Origin: Ferrovibrio sp964218355
Lineage (GTDB): Bacteria > Pseudomonadota > Alphaproteobacteria > Ferrovibrionales > Ferrovibrionaceae
Length of the DNA: 64,000 nt
Direction: 5' to 3'
Assembly: GCF_964218355.1 (NCBI RefSeq)
Contig: NZ_CAXPMC010000018.1
Coordinates: 62,001 to 126,000 of the forward strand
A model generated the notes under the pieces. The model had not been told where the DNA came from. It did not search any database and saw only the letters and a list, made by a program, of their open reading frames with translations. The translations under genes and the position numbers were made by a program. Below, in pieces: positions 7,228 to 16,073 of this stretch (positions within the stretch are counted from its first letter, which is position 1; each line of letters opens with the position of its first letter).

Positions 7228-8832
7228 TCAAGAGGCAGGCGCGGCTTTCGCCGGCCGGCGCAGCAGCGCCCGCCATTCCGCCGGCCGCGTCGCCCCGCAT
7301 GCCAGGGCGGCCAGCAGATACAGCGCCAGCCCGCCGCCGACCAGCAGGGCCAGCGCGGCAAAGCGCAGCAGGTCGGGGCCGGCATACCAGCCGGGCAGCA
7401 GCCAGCGGTCGGCCGCCAGCAGCCCGGCGGCCATCGCCAGCGCCGCCAGCAGGATACGCCAGGCCCGCGCGCGCAGCCGGGTATCGGCGCGCCAGTGGCC
7501 GCGGCGGTGCAACGTGGCGCCCAGCAGCAGGGTGTTCACGCAGGCGGCCAGCGCGGTCGCCAGCGCCAGCCCGACATGGCCGAGCCATGGCATCAGCGCG
7601 ATGCTGGCGACAAGGTTCACGGCAATGGCGATGACGGCGATCTTCACCGGCGTGCGGGTATCCTGGCGGGCGTGGAAGCCGGGGGTCAGCGTGCGCGACA
7701 GCACATAGCCCGGCAGGCCGACCGAATAGGCCAGCAGCGCCAGTGCGGTCGCCTGCGCGGTGGCGGCATCGAAGGCGCCGCGCTGGAACAGGATCGCGAT
7801 GACCGGCCCCGGCACCGCGATCAGCGCCGCGGCGGCCGGCAGCGACAGCAGCAGGCCGAATTCGATGGCGCGGTTCTGGTTGGCCATCGCCGCCGCGGTC
7901 TCGCCGCGGGCCAGCTGGGCCGAGATCGCCGGCAGCAGGGCGGTGGCGATGGCGACACCGACCACGCCGACGGTGAGCTGGTTGATGCGGTCGGCATAGA
8001 ACAGATACGAGACCGCGCCGGCCGGCAGCAGCGAGGCCAGCACCAGCCCGACGATCAGGTTGATCTGTGTCACCCCGGCGCCGATGGCGGCCGGCAGCAC
8101 CAGGACGAACAGCCGCTTCACCTTCGCCGGCAGGGCCGGCCGGCGCAGCCGCAGGGCGAGACCGGCCCGGCGTGCCTCGAAGGCGAGCCAGAGGAACTGC
8201 ACGATGCCGCCGGCAAACAGCGCCCAGGCCAGCACATGGCCGGTCTGGGCAGGGCCGGTCTGGACAGGGCCGGTCTGGGCAGGGCCGGCTGCTGACGCAA
8301 AGCCCAGCAGCGCGCCGATCATCACCAGGTTCAGCAGCACCGGCGTCGCCGCCATGGCGGCAAACCGCCCGACGCTGTTCAGCATGGCGCCGTAGAGCGC
8401 CGCCAGCGAGATGAACAGCAGATAGGGAAAGGTGATCGCCGTCAGCGTCACCGCCAGCGGAAAGCGCAGCGCATCGCCGAGAAACCCCGGCGCCAGCAGG
8501 CCGATCACCAGCGGCATGGCCAGCTGGGCAGCCACGCAGAAGACGAACAGGGCCGGCAGCAGCACCGCCAGCGCCTGTTCGGCGAAGGCCTTCGCCGCCG
8601 CGCGGCCCTCGGTGGCTTCCGTGCCGCTGAACAGGGGCAGGAAGCCGGCCGTGAAGGCGCCCTCGGCAAACAGCGAGCGGAAGAAATTCGGCAGCCGCAG
8701 GGCCACGAAGAAGGCATCGGCCACCGGCCCGGCGCCGAGATAGCGGGCGATGAGAAGGTCGCGCACGAAGCCGGCGATGCGGCTGAGCATGGTCAGGCCG
8801 CCGACGGTGGCGATGGAGCGGAACAGCGACAT
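7228..8832 (-). CDS. murJ: Lipid II flippase MurJ (MviN)
   Basis: 534-residue polytopic protein of the MOP superfamily that moves lipid II across the inner membrane for peptidoglycan synthesis. The N-terminus MSLFRSIATVGGLTMLSRIA followed by GFVRDLLIARYLGAGPVADAF is diagnostic. Other family blocks are FAEGAFTAGFLPLF and GLPGYVLSRTLTPGFHARQD followed by TRTPVKIA. About 14 hydrophobic segments can be counted. An unusual insert PAQTGPVQTGPAQTG about 180 residues in comes from a 15-bp tandem repeat (8238-8282) in a loop between membrane helices. Together with glnD upstream and trpS downstream it forms a same-strand run. Confidence 0.96.
   Translation of the reverse strand: MSLFRSIATVGGLTMLSRIAGFVRDLLIARYLGAGPVADAFFVALRLPNFFRSLFAEGAFTAGFLPLFSGTEATEGRAAAKAFAEQALAVLLPALFVFCVAAQLAMPLVIGLLAPGFLGDALRFPLAVTLTAITFPYLLFISLAALYGAMLNSVGRFAAMAATPVLLNLVMIGALLGFASAAGPAQTGPVQTGPAQTGHVLAWALFAGGIVQFLWLAFEARRAGLALRLRRPALPAKVKRLFVLVLPAAIGAGVTQINLIVGLVLASLLPAGAVSYLFYADRINQLTVGVVGVAIATALLPAISAQLARGETAAAMANQNRAIEFGLLLSLPAAAALIAVPGPVIAILFQRGAFDAATAQATALALLAYSVGLPGYVLSRTLTPGFHARQDTRTPVKIAVIAIAVNLVASIALMPWLGHVGLALATALAACVNTLLLGATLHRRGHWRADTRLRARAWRILLAALAMAAGLLAADRWLLPGWYAGPDLLRFAALALLVGGGLALYLLAALACGATRPAEWRALLRRPAKAAPAS
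8238..8282 (-). repeat. 15-bp in-frame tandem repeat inside murJ
   Basis: Three copies of a 15-base unit (GGCCGGTCTGGGCAG on the plus strand, second copy with one change) run without gaps, followed by a partial fourth. They encode repeated (P-A/V-Q-T-G) in the murJ product. The unit keeps the frame, so copy number can change without breaking the gene. Confidence 0.85.
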
Positions 8833-8898
8833 GCGGAACAGTCAGCTACGGAGACGGCAAGAGGACGGCACGGGGAGCAGCCACACCATGAACCCTTA

Positions 8899-8917
8899 CC
8901 CCGGACCCGATCCGGGG
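8899..8917. repeat. REP-like palindrome between murJ and glnD
   Basis: CCCCGGA-CCCGA-TCCGGGG, a 7-base-arm inverted repeat flanked by TTA and TGACGAC. This type of intergenic palindrome (C-rich arms next to GTCA/TGAC) is scattered in many alphaproteobacterial genomes. Here it lies between glnD and murJ and could stabilise or terminate transcripts; there is no T-run. Confidence 0.55.
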
Positions 8918-8957
8918 TGACGACGGGCAGGATGGGAAACAGGGAGAGCCAAAGCCG

Positions 8958-11747
8958 TCAGGCCGCCTTCGCCGCGGCGGCCCTGGCCGCGGCCGGCTTC
9001 TCGTCGGCCGGGGCGAGGCGTTTGAGCACGGCCTTCTCGATCTGCGCCAGCCGGCGCTTGTCGGTGATCTTCATCCCGGTCAGGTCGCGCAGATAGAAGG
9101 TGTCGACCGCGCGCTCGCCATAGGTGGCGATATGGGCCGAACCGATGGTCAGGTTCAGTTCGTACAGCGCCCGGGTGACGTCGTAGAGGAAACCCGGCCG
9201 GTCGCGGCCATTCACCTCGATCACCGTCCAGCGGTTGGAGGCGCTGTTGTCGATCAGCACCCGCGGTGCCACCTTGAAGACGCGGGTGCGGCTGGGCAGG
9301 CCCGGCTTCTCGGCGGCGATGGCGCTGCGCAGCTTGAGGTCGCCGGCAAGGGCGCGGGCGATGGCGGTGTTCACCTTCTTCAGCCGGTCCGGGCTGTCGA
9401 AGGCGCCGTCTTCCATGTCCTGGATGAAGAACATGTCGAGCGCCATGCCGTCCTTGGTGGTGAAGACCTTGGCGTCGACGATATTGGCGCCACAGGATGC
9501 CAGCGCGCCGGCAACGCGGGCGAACAGGCCGGGATGGTCGGGGGCATACAGCGCCAGTTCGGTGACGGCGCGGAAGCTGTCCGGCCGCGTCTCGATGGTC
9601 AGGCTGCGCTTGTCGGCATCGGCCGCCTTCATCAGGCGGGCATGCCGCGCGATGGTCTCAGGGTCGTTGGAATACCAGTAATTCTCGTAATGCCGCTTGA
9701 GCAGCTTCTCGATCTCGGTCTTGCTGAAATCGGCAGCCAGCAGCCTGCGCACGGTATCTTTGGTGTCGTCGATGCGCTGGCTGCGCGCGCGGCCGGTGAA
9801 GCCGCCCGACAGAAATTCCTCGGCGCGGTAATACAGCTCGCGCAGCAGCTGGCCCTTCCAGCCGTTCCAGATGGTCGGCCCCACCGCGCGGATATCGGCC
9901 ACCGTCAGGCACAGCAGCAGCCGCAGCCGCTCCGGGCTCTGCACGGCCTGGGCGAAATCCACCACCGTCTTCGGGTCGGCAATGTCGCGCTTGAAGGCAA
10001 CGGCCGACATCAGCAGGTGCCAGCGCACCAGCCAGGCCACGGTTTCGGTCTCGGCCGCGGTCAGGCCGAAACGCGGCCCCAGCTTTTCCGCCACCGCCTC
10101 GCCCAGCACCGAATGGTCGCCGCCGCGGCCCTTGGCGATGTCGTGCAGCAGCAGGGCGACATACAGCACCCGCCGTGACAGCACCTCCTTGATCACGTTC
10201 ACCGACAGCGGATGGTCTTCCTTCAGCGCGCCGCTTTCGATGCGCGAGAGGATGCCGATGGCGCGGATGGTATGCTCGTCCACAGTGTATGTGTGGTACA
10301 TGTCGTGCTGGGTCTGGGCGACCACGCGGCCGAAATCCGGCACGAAGCGGCCGAATACGCCGGCCTCGTTGAGGCGGCGCAGGGTCGTCTCCGGGTCGTT
10401 CTTCGAGCACAGCATATCGAGGAACAGCCGGTTGGCCTCCGCATCGCCGCGCACCGCGGCATTGATCTGCTTGAGATTGCGCCGCACCAGCCGCAGGGCC
10501 TCGGGGTGGATGTCGAGGCCCTGTTCCTGGGCCAGATGGAACAGCCGCAGCATCTTGATCGGCTGCTTCGCGAACAGCCCGTCGCTGCCGACATTGACGC
10601 GGCCGCCCTCGATCTCGAAGCCGTCGATGGTCTTCGGCCGCTTCATGCGGGCGCGGATCGCCGCCAGCGGTTTCTTCTTCTTGTGCCGCTCTTCCAGCGC
10701 CGCCGCGAAGATGCGGGTCAGGTCGCCGACCTCCTTGGCGACCAGGTAGTATTTCTTCATGAAGCGCTCGACATCGAGGCGGCCCGGGCGGTCGGCATAG
10801 CCCATCGCCTTGGCGATCTCGGTCTGCATGTCGAAGGTCAGGCGCTCCTCCGGCCGGCCGGCCAGGTAATGCAGGTGGATGCGCACCGCCCACAGGAATT
10901 CCATCGCCTGCACGAAGCGGCGGTGCTCGTCGGCCTGCAGCAGGCCGCGCTGGATCAGTTCGGCAGTCGCCTCGACGCCATAGACGTATTTGGTGATCCA
11001 GACCAGCGTATGCAGGTCGCGCAGGCCGCCCTTGCCTTCCTTGATGTTGGGCTCGACCACATAGCGGCTGTCGCCCATGCGCTGGTGGCGGTCGTCGCGC
11101 TCGGCCAGCTTCTTCTCGATGAAGTCGGCGCCGGTCCTGGTCACGACCTCGTCGCGGAAGCGCGCCTGCAGCTGGCCGGCCAGCTCCTGGTCGCCCCAGA
11201 TCCAGCGCGCCTCCAGCAAAGCCGTGCGGATGGTGACATCGGCCATGCCCAGCCTGAGGCATTCATCGACCGAGCGGGTGGCATGGCCGACCTTCAGCCC
11301 GAGGTCCCACAGCAGGTAGAGCATGTATTCCACCACCTGCTCGCCCCAGGGGGTCTGCTTGTAGGGGAACAGGAACAGCAGGTCGACATCGGAAAACGGT
11401 GCCATCTCGCCGCGGCCATAGCCGCCGACGGCGACCACCGACAGCTTCTCGGCCGCGGTCGGGTTGGCCAGCGGGTAGATGCGGGTGACGGTGAAATCGA
11501 AGACCAGCCGCACCACCTGGTCGGTCAGGAAGGCGATCGACTGCCGGGTCGCCAGCGCCGGGGTGCCGGCCTCGAAGCGGCGGCGGATCACGCCGTGGCC
11601 CTGCTGCAGGGCGGCCTTCAGCAGCACCAGTGCCTGGCGCCGCCGCTCGGGCTGTGCCTTCGGCCCGTCACCGCCGAGGGCATCGAGCTGCAGGGTCAGG
11701 GCCTTGCGGTCGATGATCTCGCGGGGATTCTGGATCGAGGGGCGCAT
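8958..11747 (-). CDS. glnD: [Protein-PII] uridylyltransferase/uridylyl-removing enzyme GlnD
   Basis: 929-residue bifunctional nitrogen sensor that uridylylates PII proteins when glutamine is low and de-uridylylates them when it is high. The nucleotidyltransferase motif is GGYGRGEMAPFSDVDLLFLF at residues 108-127, with the metal-binding D120 and D122. The HD hydrolase domain shows LLLHDIAKGRGGDHS near residue 535. Two C-terminal ACT domains, which bind glutamine, are seen as ELALYAPDHPGLFARVAGAL and VIEVNGRDRPGFLYDVTRAL. The tail is Ala/Lys-rich. Domain order and length are normal. No glnB or glnK lies in the window. Confidence 0.97.
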   Translation of the reverse strand: MRPSIQNPREIIDRKALTLQLDALGGDGPKAQPERRRQALVLLKAALQQGHGVIRRRFEAGTPALATRQSIAFLTDQVVRLVFDFTVTRIYPLANPTAAEKLSVVAVGGYGRGEMAPFSDVDLLFLFPYKQTPWGEQVVEYMLYLLWDLGLKVGHATRSVDECLRLGMADVTIRTALLEARWIWGDQELAGQLQARFRDEVVTRTGADFIEKKLAERDDRHQRMGDSRYVVEPNIKEGKGGLRDLHTLVWITKYVYGVEATAELIQRGLLQADEHRRFVQAMEFLWAVRIHLHYLAGRPEERLTFDMQTEIAKAMGYADRPGRLDVERFMKKYYLVAKEVGDLTRIFAAALEERHKKKKPLAAIRARMKRPKTIDGFEIEGGRVNVGSDGLFAKQPIKMLRLFHLAQEQGLDIHPEALRLVRRNLKQINAAVRGDAEANRLFLDMLCSKNDPETTLRRLNEAGVFGRFVPDFGRVVAQTQHDMYHTYTVDEHTIRAIGILSRIESGALKEDHPLSVNVIKEVLSRRVLYVALLLHDIAKGRGGDHSVLGEAVAEKLGPRFGLTAAETETVAWLVRWHLLMSAVAFKRDIADPKTVVDFAQAVQSPERLRLLLCLTVADIRAVGPTIWNGWKGQLLRELYYRAEEFLSGGFTGRARSQRIDDTKDTVRRLLAADFSKTEIEKLLKRHYENYWYSNDPETIARHARLMKAADADKRSLTIETRPDSFRAVTELALYAPDHPGLFARVAGALASCGANIVDAKVFTTKDGMALDMFFIQDMEDGAFDSPDRLKKVNTAIARALAGDLKLRSAIAAEKPGLPSRTRVFKVAPRVLIDNSASNRWTVIEVNGRDRPGFLYDVTRALYELNLTIGSAHIATYGERAVDTFYLRDLTGMKITDKRRLAQIEKAVLKRLAPADEKPAAARAAAAKAA

Positions 11748-11837
11748 GCCGACAGTATATAGACGACTTTGTTAAAAATGCGCCCCCCGGCCCCGGAGTT
11801 TTGCGGAGAATTCCGCGCCTGCCGCGCCGGCGGGGGG

Positions 11838-12614
11838 TCAGACCGCCTGGAAATTCACCATGCCGCCGCCATCGATCACCATGGTCTGGCCGGTCATGAA
11901 GCTGCCGGCCCGGCTGGCCAGGAAGACCGCCGCCCCGGCAATCTCGTCGGGCTCGCCGACCCGGCGCAGGGCATAGCCCCGGGTCGCCTTCTTGGCGATC
12001 TCCGGATTCTCCCACAGGGCGCGGGCGAAATCGGTCTTGATCAGGCCCGGCGCGATGCAGTTGGCGCGCACATTCTGCGGCCCCCATTCGACCGCGAGGT
12101 TGCGGGCCAGCTGCATGTCGGCCGCCTTGGAGATGCCATAGGCGCCCAGCGTGCTGGAGCCGAACAGGCCGCCCACCGAGGAGATGATGACGATGGCGCC
12201 GTCGCCGCGCTCGGCCATGCCCGGCGCCACCATGTTGGCGAGCCAGTGATTCGACTTGATGTTGACATCCATGATCTTGTCGAAGGCATCGTCGGGGATG
12301 TCTTTCGACGGGCCGAAGAAGGGATTGACCGCGGCATTGCAGACCAGGATGTCGATCCGGCCCCATTGCTTCACCGTGGCATCCACCAGGCCCTGCAGCT
12401 GCGCCTTGTCGGAGACGTTGCAGGGCACGACGATCGCCTCGCCGCCCGCCCCGGTGATCTCGGCAGCCACCTTCTCGCAGGCCTCGGCCTTGCGGCTGGA
12501 AATCACCAGCTTCGCGCCATGCTGCGCCAGGCGCAGGGCGATGGCGCGGCCGATGCCGCGGCTGGAGCCGGTGACCACGGCCACCTTGCCCTTCAGATCG
12601 AACAGATTGTCCAT
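11838..12614 (-). CDS. SDR family NAD(P)-dependent oxidoreductase
   Basis: 258-residue classical short-chain dehydrogenase. The cofactor motif TGSSRGIG is at residues 15-22, CNAA at 92-95, the catalytic Ser at 145/146 (IISSVGG), and Y159-x3-K163 (YGISK). The C-terminal MTGQTMVIDGGGM is typical of the FabG-like subgroup. R41 in VISSRKAE after the second strand suggests NADP(H) preference. Substrate unknown. It is on the same strand as glnD but 90 bases upstream, with no evident operon partner. Confidence 0.9.
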   Translation of the reverse strand: MDNLFDLKGKVAVVTGSSRGIGRAIALRLAQHGAKLVISSRKAEACEKVAAEITGAGGEAIVVPCNVSDKAQLQGLVDATVKQWGRIDILVCNAAVNPFFGPSKDIPDDAFDKIMDVNIKSNHWLANMVAPGMAERGDGAIVIISSVGGLFGSSTLGAYGISKAADMQLARNLAVEWGPQNVRANCIAPGLIKTDFARALWENPEIAKKATRGYALRRVGEPDEIAGAAVFLASRAGSFMTGQTMVIDGGGMVNFQAV

Positions 12615-12709
12615 CCCGGTTTCCTCTCTCTGATTTCTGCCGGCCCGCAGGCCGGCGGCGCGGCGCCGCGCATAGGCGGGCCGCCCTCCCGGGGCCTATA
12701 CTGCAGCCC

Positions 12710-13318
12710 ATGACCGCCGCCCGCAAACTGCCCCAGCGTCAGCCCCGCCGCCCCCGCCTGCACGCCGCCGCCCTGCTGCTGGCGGCCCTGCTGCCTGCCG
12801 CCCCGCTCGCCGGCTGCGCCGACAGCCCGCCGCCGCCGCCGCGCGCCGCCGCCTGGATCGGCGCCGGGCCGGAGGCCGGCGGCGGCAGCGGAAATGCCGG
12901 CAGCGACGCGGAGCGGCGCCCGCGGGTACTGATGGTGCGGGTGCTGGCGGTGCAGCCGGTGCGCGGCCTCGCCCTGCTGGCGCCCGATGGCCGCAGCCAC
13001 GCCCCGGTGCAGCTTTCGGCGCCTGAACCGCTGCCGGTCCAGCGCGAGGCGGCCCGGCGCCCGGATATCGGCATCAGCGGTTCCGGCGGCTCCGGCAGCG
13101 GCCTCGATGCCGGCATCAGCATCGGCCTGCCGCTGCGCAATCCCTTCGCGGCCGATCCGCCGCGCTGGCTGTCGGTGCAGGCCGTCTTCCGCCTGCCCGA
13201 GGCGGTGCTGGCCGCCTATCTGGCGCGGCCGCAGGACTGGCTGCTGGACCTCGCCTTCGACGAGGGCGGCCGCAGCCTGCCGGCGCCGCCGGCGGAACCC
13301 GCCCTGCCGCGCCAGTAA
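12710..13318 (+). CDS. Predicted lipoprotein, function unknown
   Basis: 202 residues. An N-terminal signal with a basic head (about 17 residues), a hydrophobic core HAAALLLAALLPAAP and a lipobox LAGC with Cys 36 indicates a lipid-anchored envelope protein. The mature part starts with a Pro-rich stretch (ADSPPPPPRAAAW), followed by VLMVRVLAVQPVRGLALLAP, a Gly/Ser linker (SGSGGSGSG), and WLSVQAVFRLPEAVLAAYLA near the end. I do not recognise the family. The composition is biased to Ala, Pro and Gly, but the hydrophobic/charged pattern and coherent signal support a real gene. Confidence 0.6.
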   Translation: MTAARKLPQRQPRRPRLHAAALLLAALLPAAPLAGCADSPPPPPRAAAWIGAGPEAGGGSGNAGSDAERRPRVLMVRVLAVQPVRGLALLAPDGRSHAPVQLSAPEPLPVQREAARRPDIGISGSGGSGSGLDAGISIGLPLRNPFAADPPRWLSVQAVFRLPEAVLAAYLARPQDWLLDLAFDEGGRSLPAPPAEPALPRQ

Positions 13319-13487
13319 GCCGGGGCCGTCAGGCCGGGCCGGCCGCGGAAGGCCAGGCCGGCCGGCAGTTTCTGCCGCCCGGGCACGGGTTGCGGCCGGG
13401 TATTTACCGGTTTCCGGCCATATTTACCATGGCATGCGGTTTGCTCCTGTTCCCCCGTGTACAGGATGTGAGCGGGAGACCGGGACC

Positions 13488-13958
13488 ATGGGAATTGCGT
13501 TGATGAGCCTGCGCCAGGCGGAGAAGGTGGAGCCGCAGCTGAAAGCCGCCCTGCGCGGCGGCCAGGCGGCCGGCGGCATGACCGCCCGCGAGCGCATGGC
13601 GCTGCGCGAGGGCAGCATCGAGGAAGCCGCCGCCATTCTGAATGCCCGGCAGTTCGTGCAGCGCCTGATCGAGAAGGACCGCGAGACCACCCAGGCGCAG
13701 ATGGTCTGGGCGCTGGGCCGCATCGAGCCCACCGAACTGGATGCCATGGTGCGCCAGCTGGCCCGCATGCGCGGCCGCTATGCCAGCCTGGTGCTGGAAT
13801 ACGGCCAGAGCGAGCGGCCGATCGGCAAGCTGGCGCTGGAGGAACTGCAGGGCCTGCGCGAGCGCATCGCCGAATTCGAGCACGGCTTCGAGATGATCAA
13901 GACCGCCATCCTCGACGGCACCGCCGAGGTGACCGGGGTGAAGACGGCGCGGCTTTAG
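13488..13958 (+). CDS. Small helical cytoplasmic protein, unknown function
   Basis: 156 residues, predicted almost entirely alpha-helical, with no Cys, no membrane segment and no signal peptide. Segments such as RFVQRLIEKDRETTQ-like helices and LDAMVRQLARMRGRYASLVL followed by IGKLALEELQGLRERIAEFE suggest a helical bundle or coiled coil. I do not recognise a family. A good ribosome site (GGGAG, 8 bases upstream) precedes the ATG at 13488, although the frame is open much further upstream. It stands alone between the lipoprotein gene and a convergent LysE gene. Confidence 0.7.
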   Translation: MGIALMSLRQAEKVEPQLKAALRGGQAAGGMTARERMALREGSIEEAAAILNARQFVQRLIEKDRETTQAQMVWALGRIEPTELDAMVRQLARMRGRYASLVLEYGQSERPIGKLALEELQGLRERIAEFEHGFEMIKTAILDGTAEVTGVKTARL

Positions 13959-13993
13959 CGCCGCGGGTCGAACGCGAGGCCCGGGCTGCCGAT

Positions 13994-14626
13994 TTACCGC
14001 CGCGCGTCGAATGCGAGGCGGAGCGCCATCGCCGCGAAGACGCCGCCGAGCAGGCGGTTCTGCCAGCGCACGAAACCGGGCCGCGCCGCCAGCCATTCGC
14101 CCAGCCGGCCGGCCACCAGCGCGATGCTGCCATTGACCAGCGCGCCGGCCGCCGACAGCACGCAGGCCAGCAGCAGGGCCTGCGCCACGGCGGTATCGGG
14201 ATCGGGCTGCATGAATTGCGGGAACAGCGCCAAGAAGAACAGCGCCACTTTCGGATTGAGCAGGTTGGTCAGCAGCCCCTGGCGGAACAGCGACCCCAGC
14301 GGCAGCCGTGGCGCACCGGGCTGCGGCGGCCGGAAGCCGCCGGCGCCGCGCAGGGCCTGCACGCCCAGCCACAACAGATAGGCAGCACCGGCCCAGCGGA
14401 TGATCTCGAACATCACCGGCGCCACCAGCAGCACACCGCTCAGGGAAAAGCCCGCAACCAGCGCATGGCCGAAGCAGCCCAGCGTGATGCCGGCGAGGGT
14501 GACCAGACCGGCGACGCGGCCCTGCGCCACGCTGCGCGTCATCACCAGCAGCATGTCGGGGCCGGGCGTGATCGCCAGCGCGAAAGCGGCGGCGGCAAAG
14601 GTCAGCAGGGTGGCGAGGTCCATCAT
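13994..14626 (-). CDS. LysE family exporter
   Basis: 210-residue membrane protein of the LysE/RhtB superfamily, which exports amino acids and related small molecules. The N-terminal signature ITPGPDMLLVMTRSVAQGR and the mid-protein LLTNLLNPKVALFFLALFPQF are characteristic. Six hydrophobic segments are visible. Substrate unknown. It converges with the small helical-protein gene and lies 43 bases beyond the start side of the dioxygenase-like gene. Confidence 0.92.
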   Translation of the reverse strand: MMDLATLLTFAAAAFALAITPGPDMLLVMTRSVAQGRVAGLVTLAGITLGCFGHALVAGFSLSGVLLVAPVMFEIIRWAGAAYLLWLGVQALRGAGGFRPPQPGAPRLPLGSLFRQGLLTNLLNPKVALFFLALFPQFMQPDPDTAVAQALLLACVLSAAGALVNGSIALVAGRLGEWLAARPGFVRWQNRLLGGVFAAMALRLAFDARR

Positions 14627-14669
14627 GGCGACGGTTATGCGGTGCCCTCCGGCTGGCGGTCAAGCCGGC

Positions 14670-15260
14670 TCAGCCTTCCGCCAGCACGAAATCGAAGCGG
14701 GCCAGCATCTCGTCGTCATTGCCGCCCACCGCCATCAGCAGGCGGGCATCGAAAATGCCGTCCCGCGCATTGCCGGGCTCGCCGGGGAAATAGAGCTGGG
14801 TGGTGAGGACGCGGCCGCCGGCCGGCTGCAGCTTCACATGCAGGTGCCGGGTGCGGCCGGGATAGAGGCCGGGCCGCACCGTGTCGAAGGCCCAGCGGCC
14901 CTCCGCATCGGTGACAACATGGCCGCGCAGACGGAAGCCGTCATTGTCGTAGCGCCCCTCGGCATCGGCCTGCCACAGATCGACCAGCACCCCGGCCAGC
15001 GGCCGGCAGGCCGGATCGAGCACGCGGCCGCCCAGCCGCAGCGGCATCCCGGCCATGCCGGGCTCGCGCAGGGCATTGCGGCGCGGGCTGCCGGGAGTGA
15101 AATACGGGCCCGCGGTCTGGGCCGGGGTGTAGGACTGGGGGCCGCAGGCCGGGGTCGGTTCCAGCGGCAGGGCCAGCTGGCCGCGGGTCTGGGCGAAACC
15201 GAGACCCGGCAGGGCGGAGAACAGGGCGGCCTGCAGCAGCAGGTCCCGGCGTGTCGGCAT
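14670..15260 (-). CDS. Exported intradiol ring-cleavage dioxygenase-like protein
   Basis: 196 residues with an N-terminal signal that resembles a twin-arginine type (TRRDLLL, then a hydrophobic stretch ending GFAQ). The rest has the intradiol dioxygenase fold. The four Fe(III) ligands of catechol dioxygenases appear present: Y104 (EGRYDNDGF), Y133 (PGLYPG), H139 and H141 (RTRHLHVKL). AGPYFTPGSPRRN and GVLVDLWQADAEGRY are family hallmarks. Exported members have no proven substrate in most bacteria, so the role is inference. The start ATG at 15260 was preferred because it begins the signal sequence. Divergent from the tetR gene. Confidence 0.85.
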   Translation of the reverse strand: MPTRRDLLLQAALFSALPGLGFAQTRGQLALPLEPTPACGPQSYTPAQTAGPYFTPGSPRRNALREPGMAGMPLRLGGRVLDPACRPLAGVLVDLWQADAEGRYDNDGFRLRGHVVTDAEGRWAFDTVRPGLYPGRTRHLHVKLQPAGGRVLTTQLYFPGEPGNARDGIFDARLLMAVGGNDDEMLARFDFVLAEG

Positions 15261-15399
15261 GGCGGTGGTCCCCCCCTCTGGCGGATGCGGCAGCGGTCTA
15301 TACGGGGAGATGGGCGCCACCCTGCGCCGGCGGCAGGTGTGGCGGCGATCACAGTTGCGCGAGGTTGGCCGGGGCCGGGCGGCGATTCCGTTTGACGAC

Positions 15400-15415
15400 A
15401 CGAACGACCGTTCGT
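15400..15415. promoter_or_regulatory. Palindrome before tetR, probable operator
   Basis: ACGAACG-AC-CGTTCGT, two exact 7-base arms with a 2-base spacer, 11 bases before the tetR start codon. The position suggests autoregulation. A related CGATCGTTCGT sequence occurs near the start of the DUF1127 gene (about 16121-16131). Confidence 0.6.
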
Positions 15416-15426
15416 ATTTTACCGGC

Positions 15427-16020
15427 ATGAGCAAAGGCCAGCAGACCCGCAGCACCATCCTCTCCGAAGCCATGCGCACCGCCAGCGTCGAGGGCTTCCA
15501 GGGGATCTCCATCGGCATGCTGGCCGACCGGCTGGGCATGTCGAAATCCGGCCTGTTCGCCCATTTCGGGTCCAAGGAAGAACTGGAAAAGGCGGTGCTC
15601 GACGAGACCGCGAAGCGCTTCATGGACGCGATCTGGACCCCGGTGCGGCGCGAGCCGCGCGGCCGGCCGCGCGTCGAGGCCCTGTTCCGCCACTGGCTCG
15701 ACTGGACCCAGCAGAATGACCAGCTGCCCGGCGGCTGCCTGTTCGTGGCCCTGGCCGCCGATCTCGACGACAAGCCGGGCCCGGTGCGCGACCAGCTGGC
15801 CGACCTGCAGCGGCAGTGGGATGCCATGCTGGTGCGCAGCGCCCGCATCGCCATGGAGGAAGGCCATTTCCGCGCCGATCTCGATCCGCGCCAGTTTGCC
15901 TACGAGATGCAGGGCATCGTGCTCGGCCTGAATTTCTACCGGCGCCTGCTGCAGGACCCGGCCGCGATCCGCCGGGCCGAGGATGCCTTTGCCGCCCTGC
16001 TGGAGCGCAGCGCGGCCTGA
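15427..16020 (+). CDS. TetR family transcriptional regulator
   Basis: 197 residues. N-terminal helix-turn-helix: RSTILSEAMRTASVEGFQGI then SIGMLADRLGMSKSGLFAHF, followed by GSKEELEKAVLDE. The C-terminal ligand domain contains QNDQLPGGCLFVALAADLDD, resembling the TetR_C YcdC/RutR-like group. I chose the ATG giving MSKGQQTR because the frame upstream of it contains the operator-like palindrome. Followed 53 bases later by a DUF1127 gene on the same strand; divergent from the exported dioxygenase. Confidence 0.92.
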   Translation: MSKGQQTRSTILSEAMRTASVEGFQGISIGMLADRLGMSKSGLFAHFGSKEELEKAVLDETAKRFMDAIWTPVRREPRGRPRVEALFRHWLDWTQQNDQLPGGCLFVALAADLDDKPGPVRDQLADLQRQWDAMLVRSARIAMEEGHFRADLDPRQFAYEMQGIVLGLNFYRRLLQDPAAIRRAEDAFAALLERSAA

Positions 16021-16073
16021 TTCCAGTCCAGTCCGTCCAGTAAAAACCCAGACCAGAAAAGACGAGGTTCCCC

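Noticed and set aside
5941..8295. Open frame of 784 codons on the plus strand opposite trpS and murJ
   Set aside because: The opposite strand encodes unmistakable TrpRS and MurJ; the translation here is Gln/Arg/Gly-rich without motifs, as expected for antisense frames in high-GC DNA.
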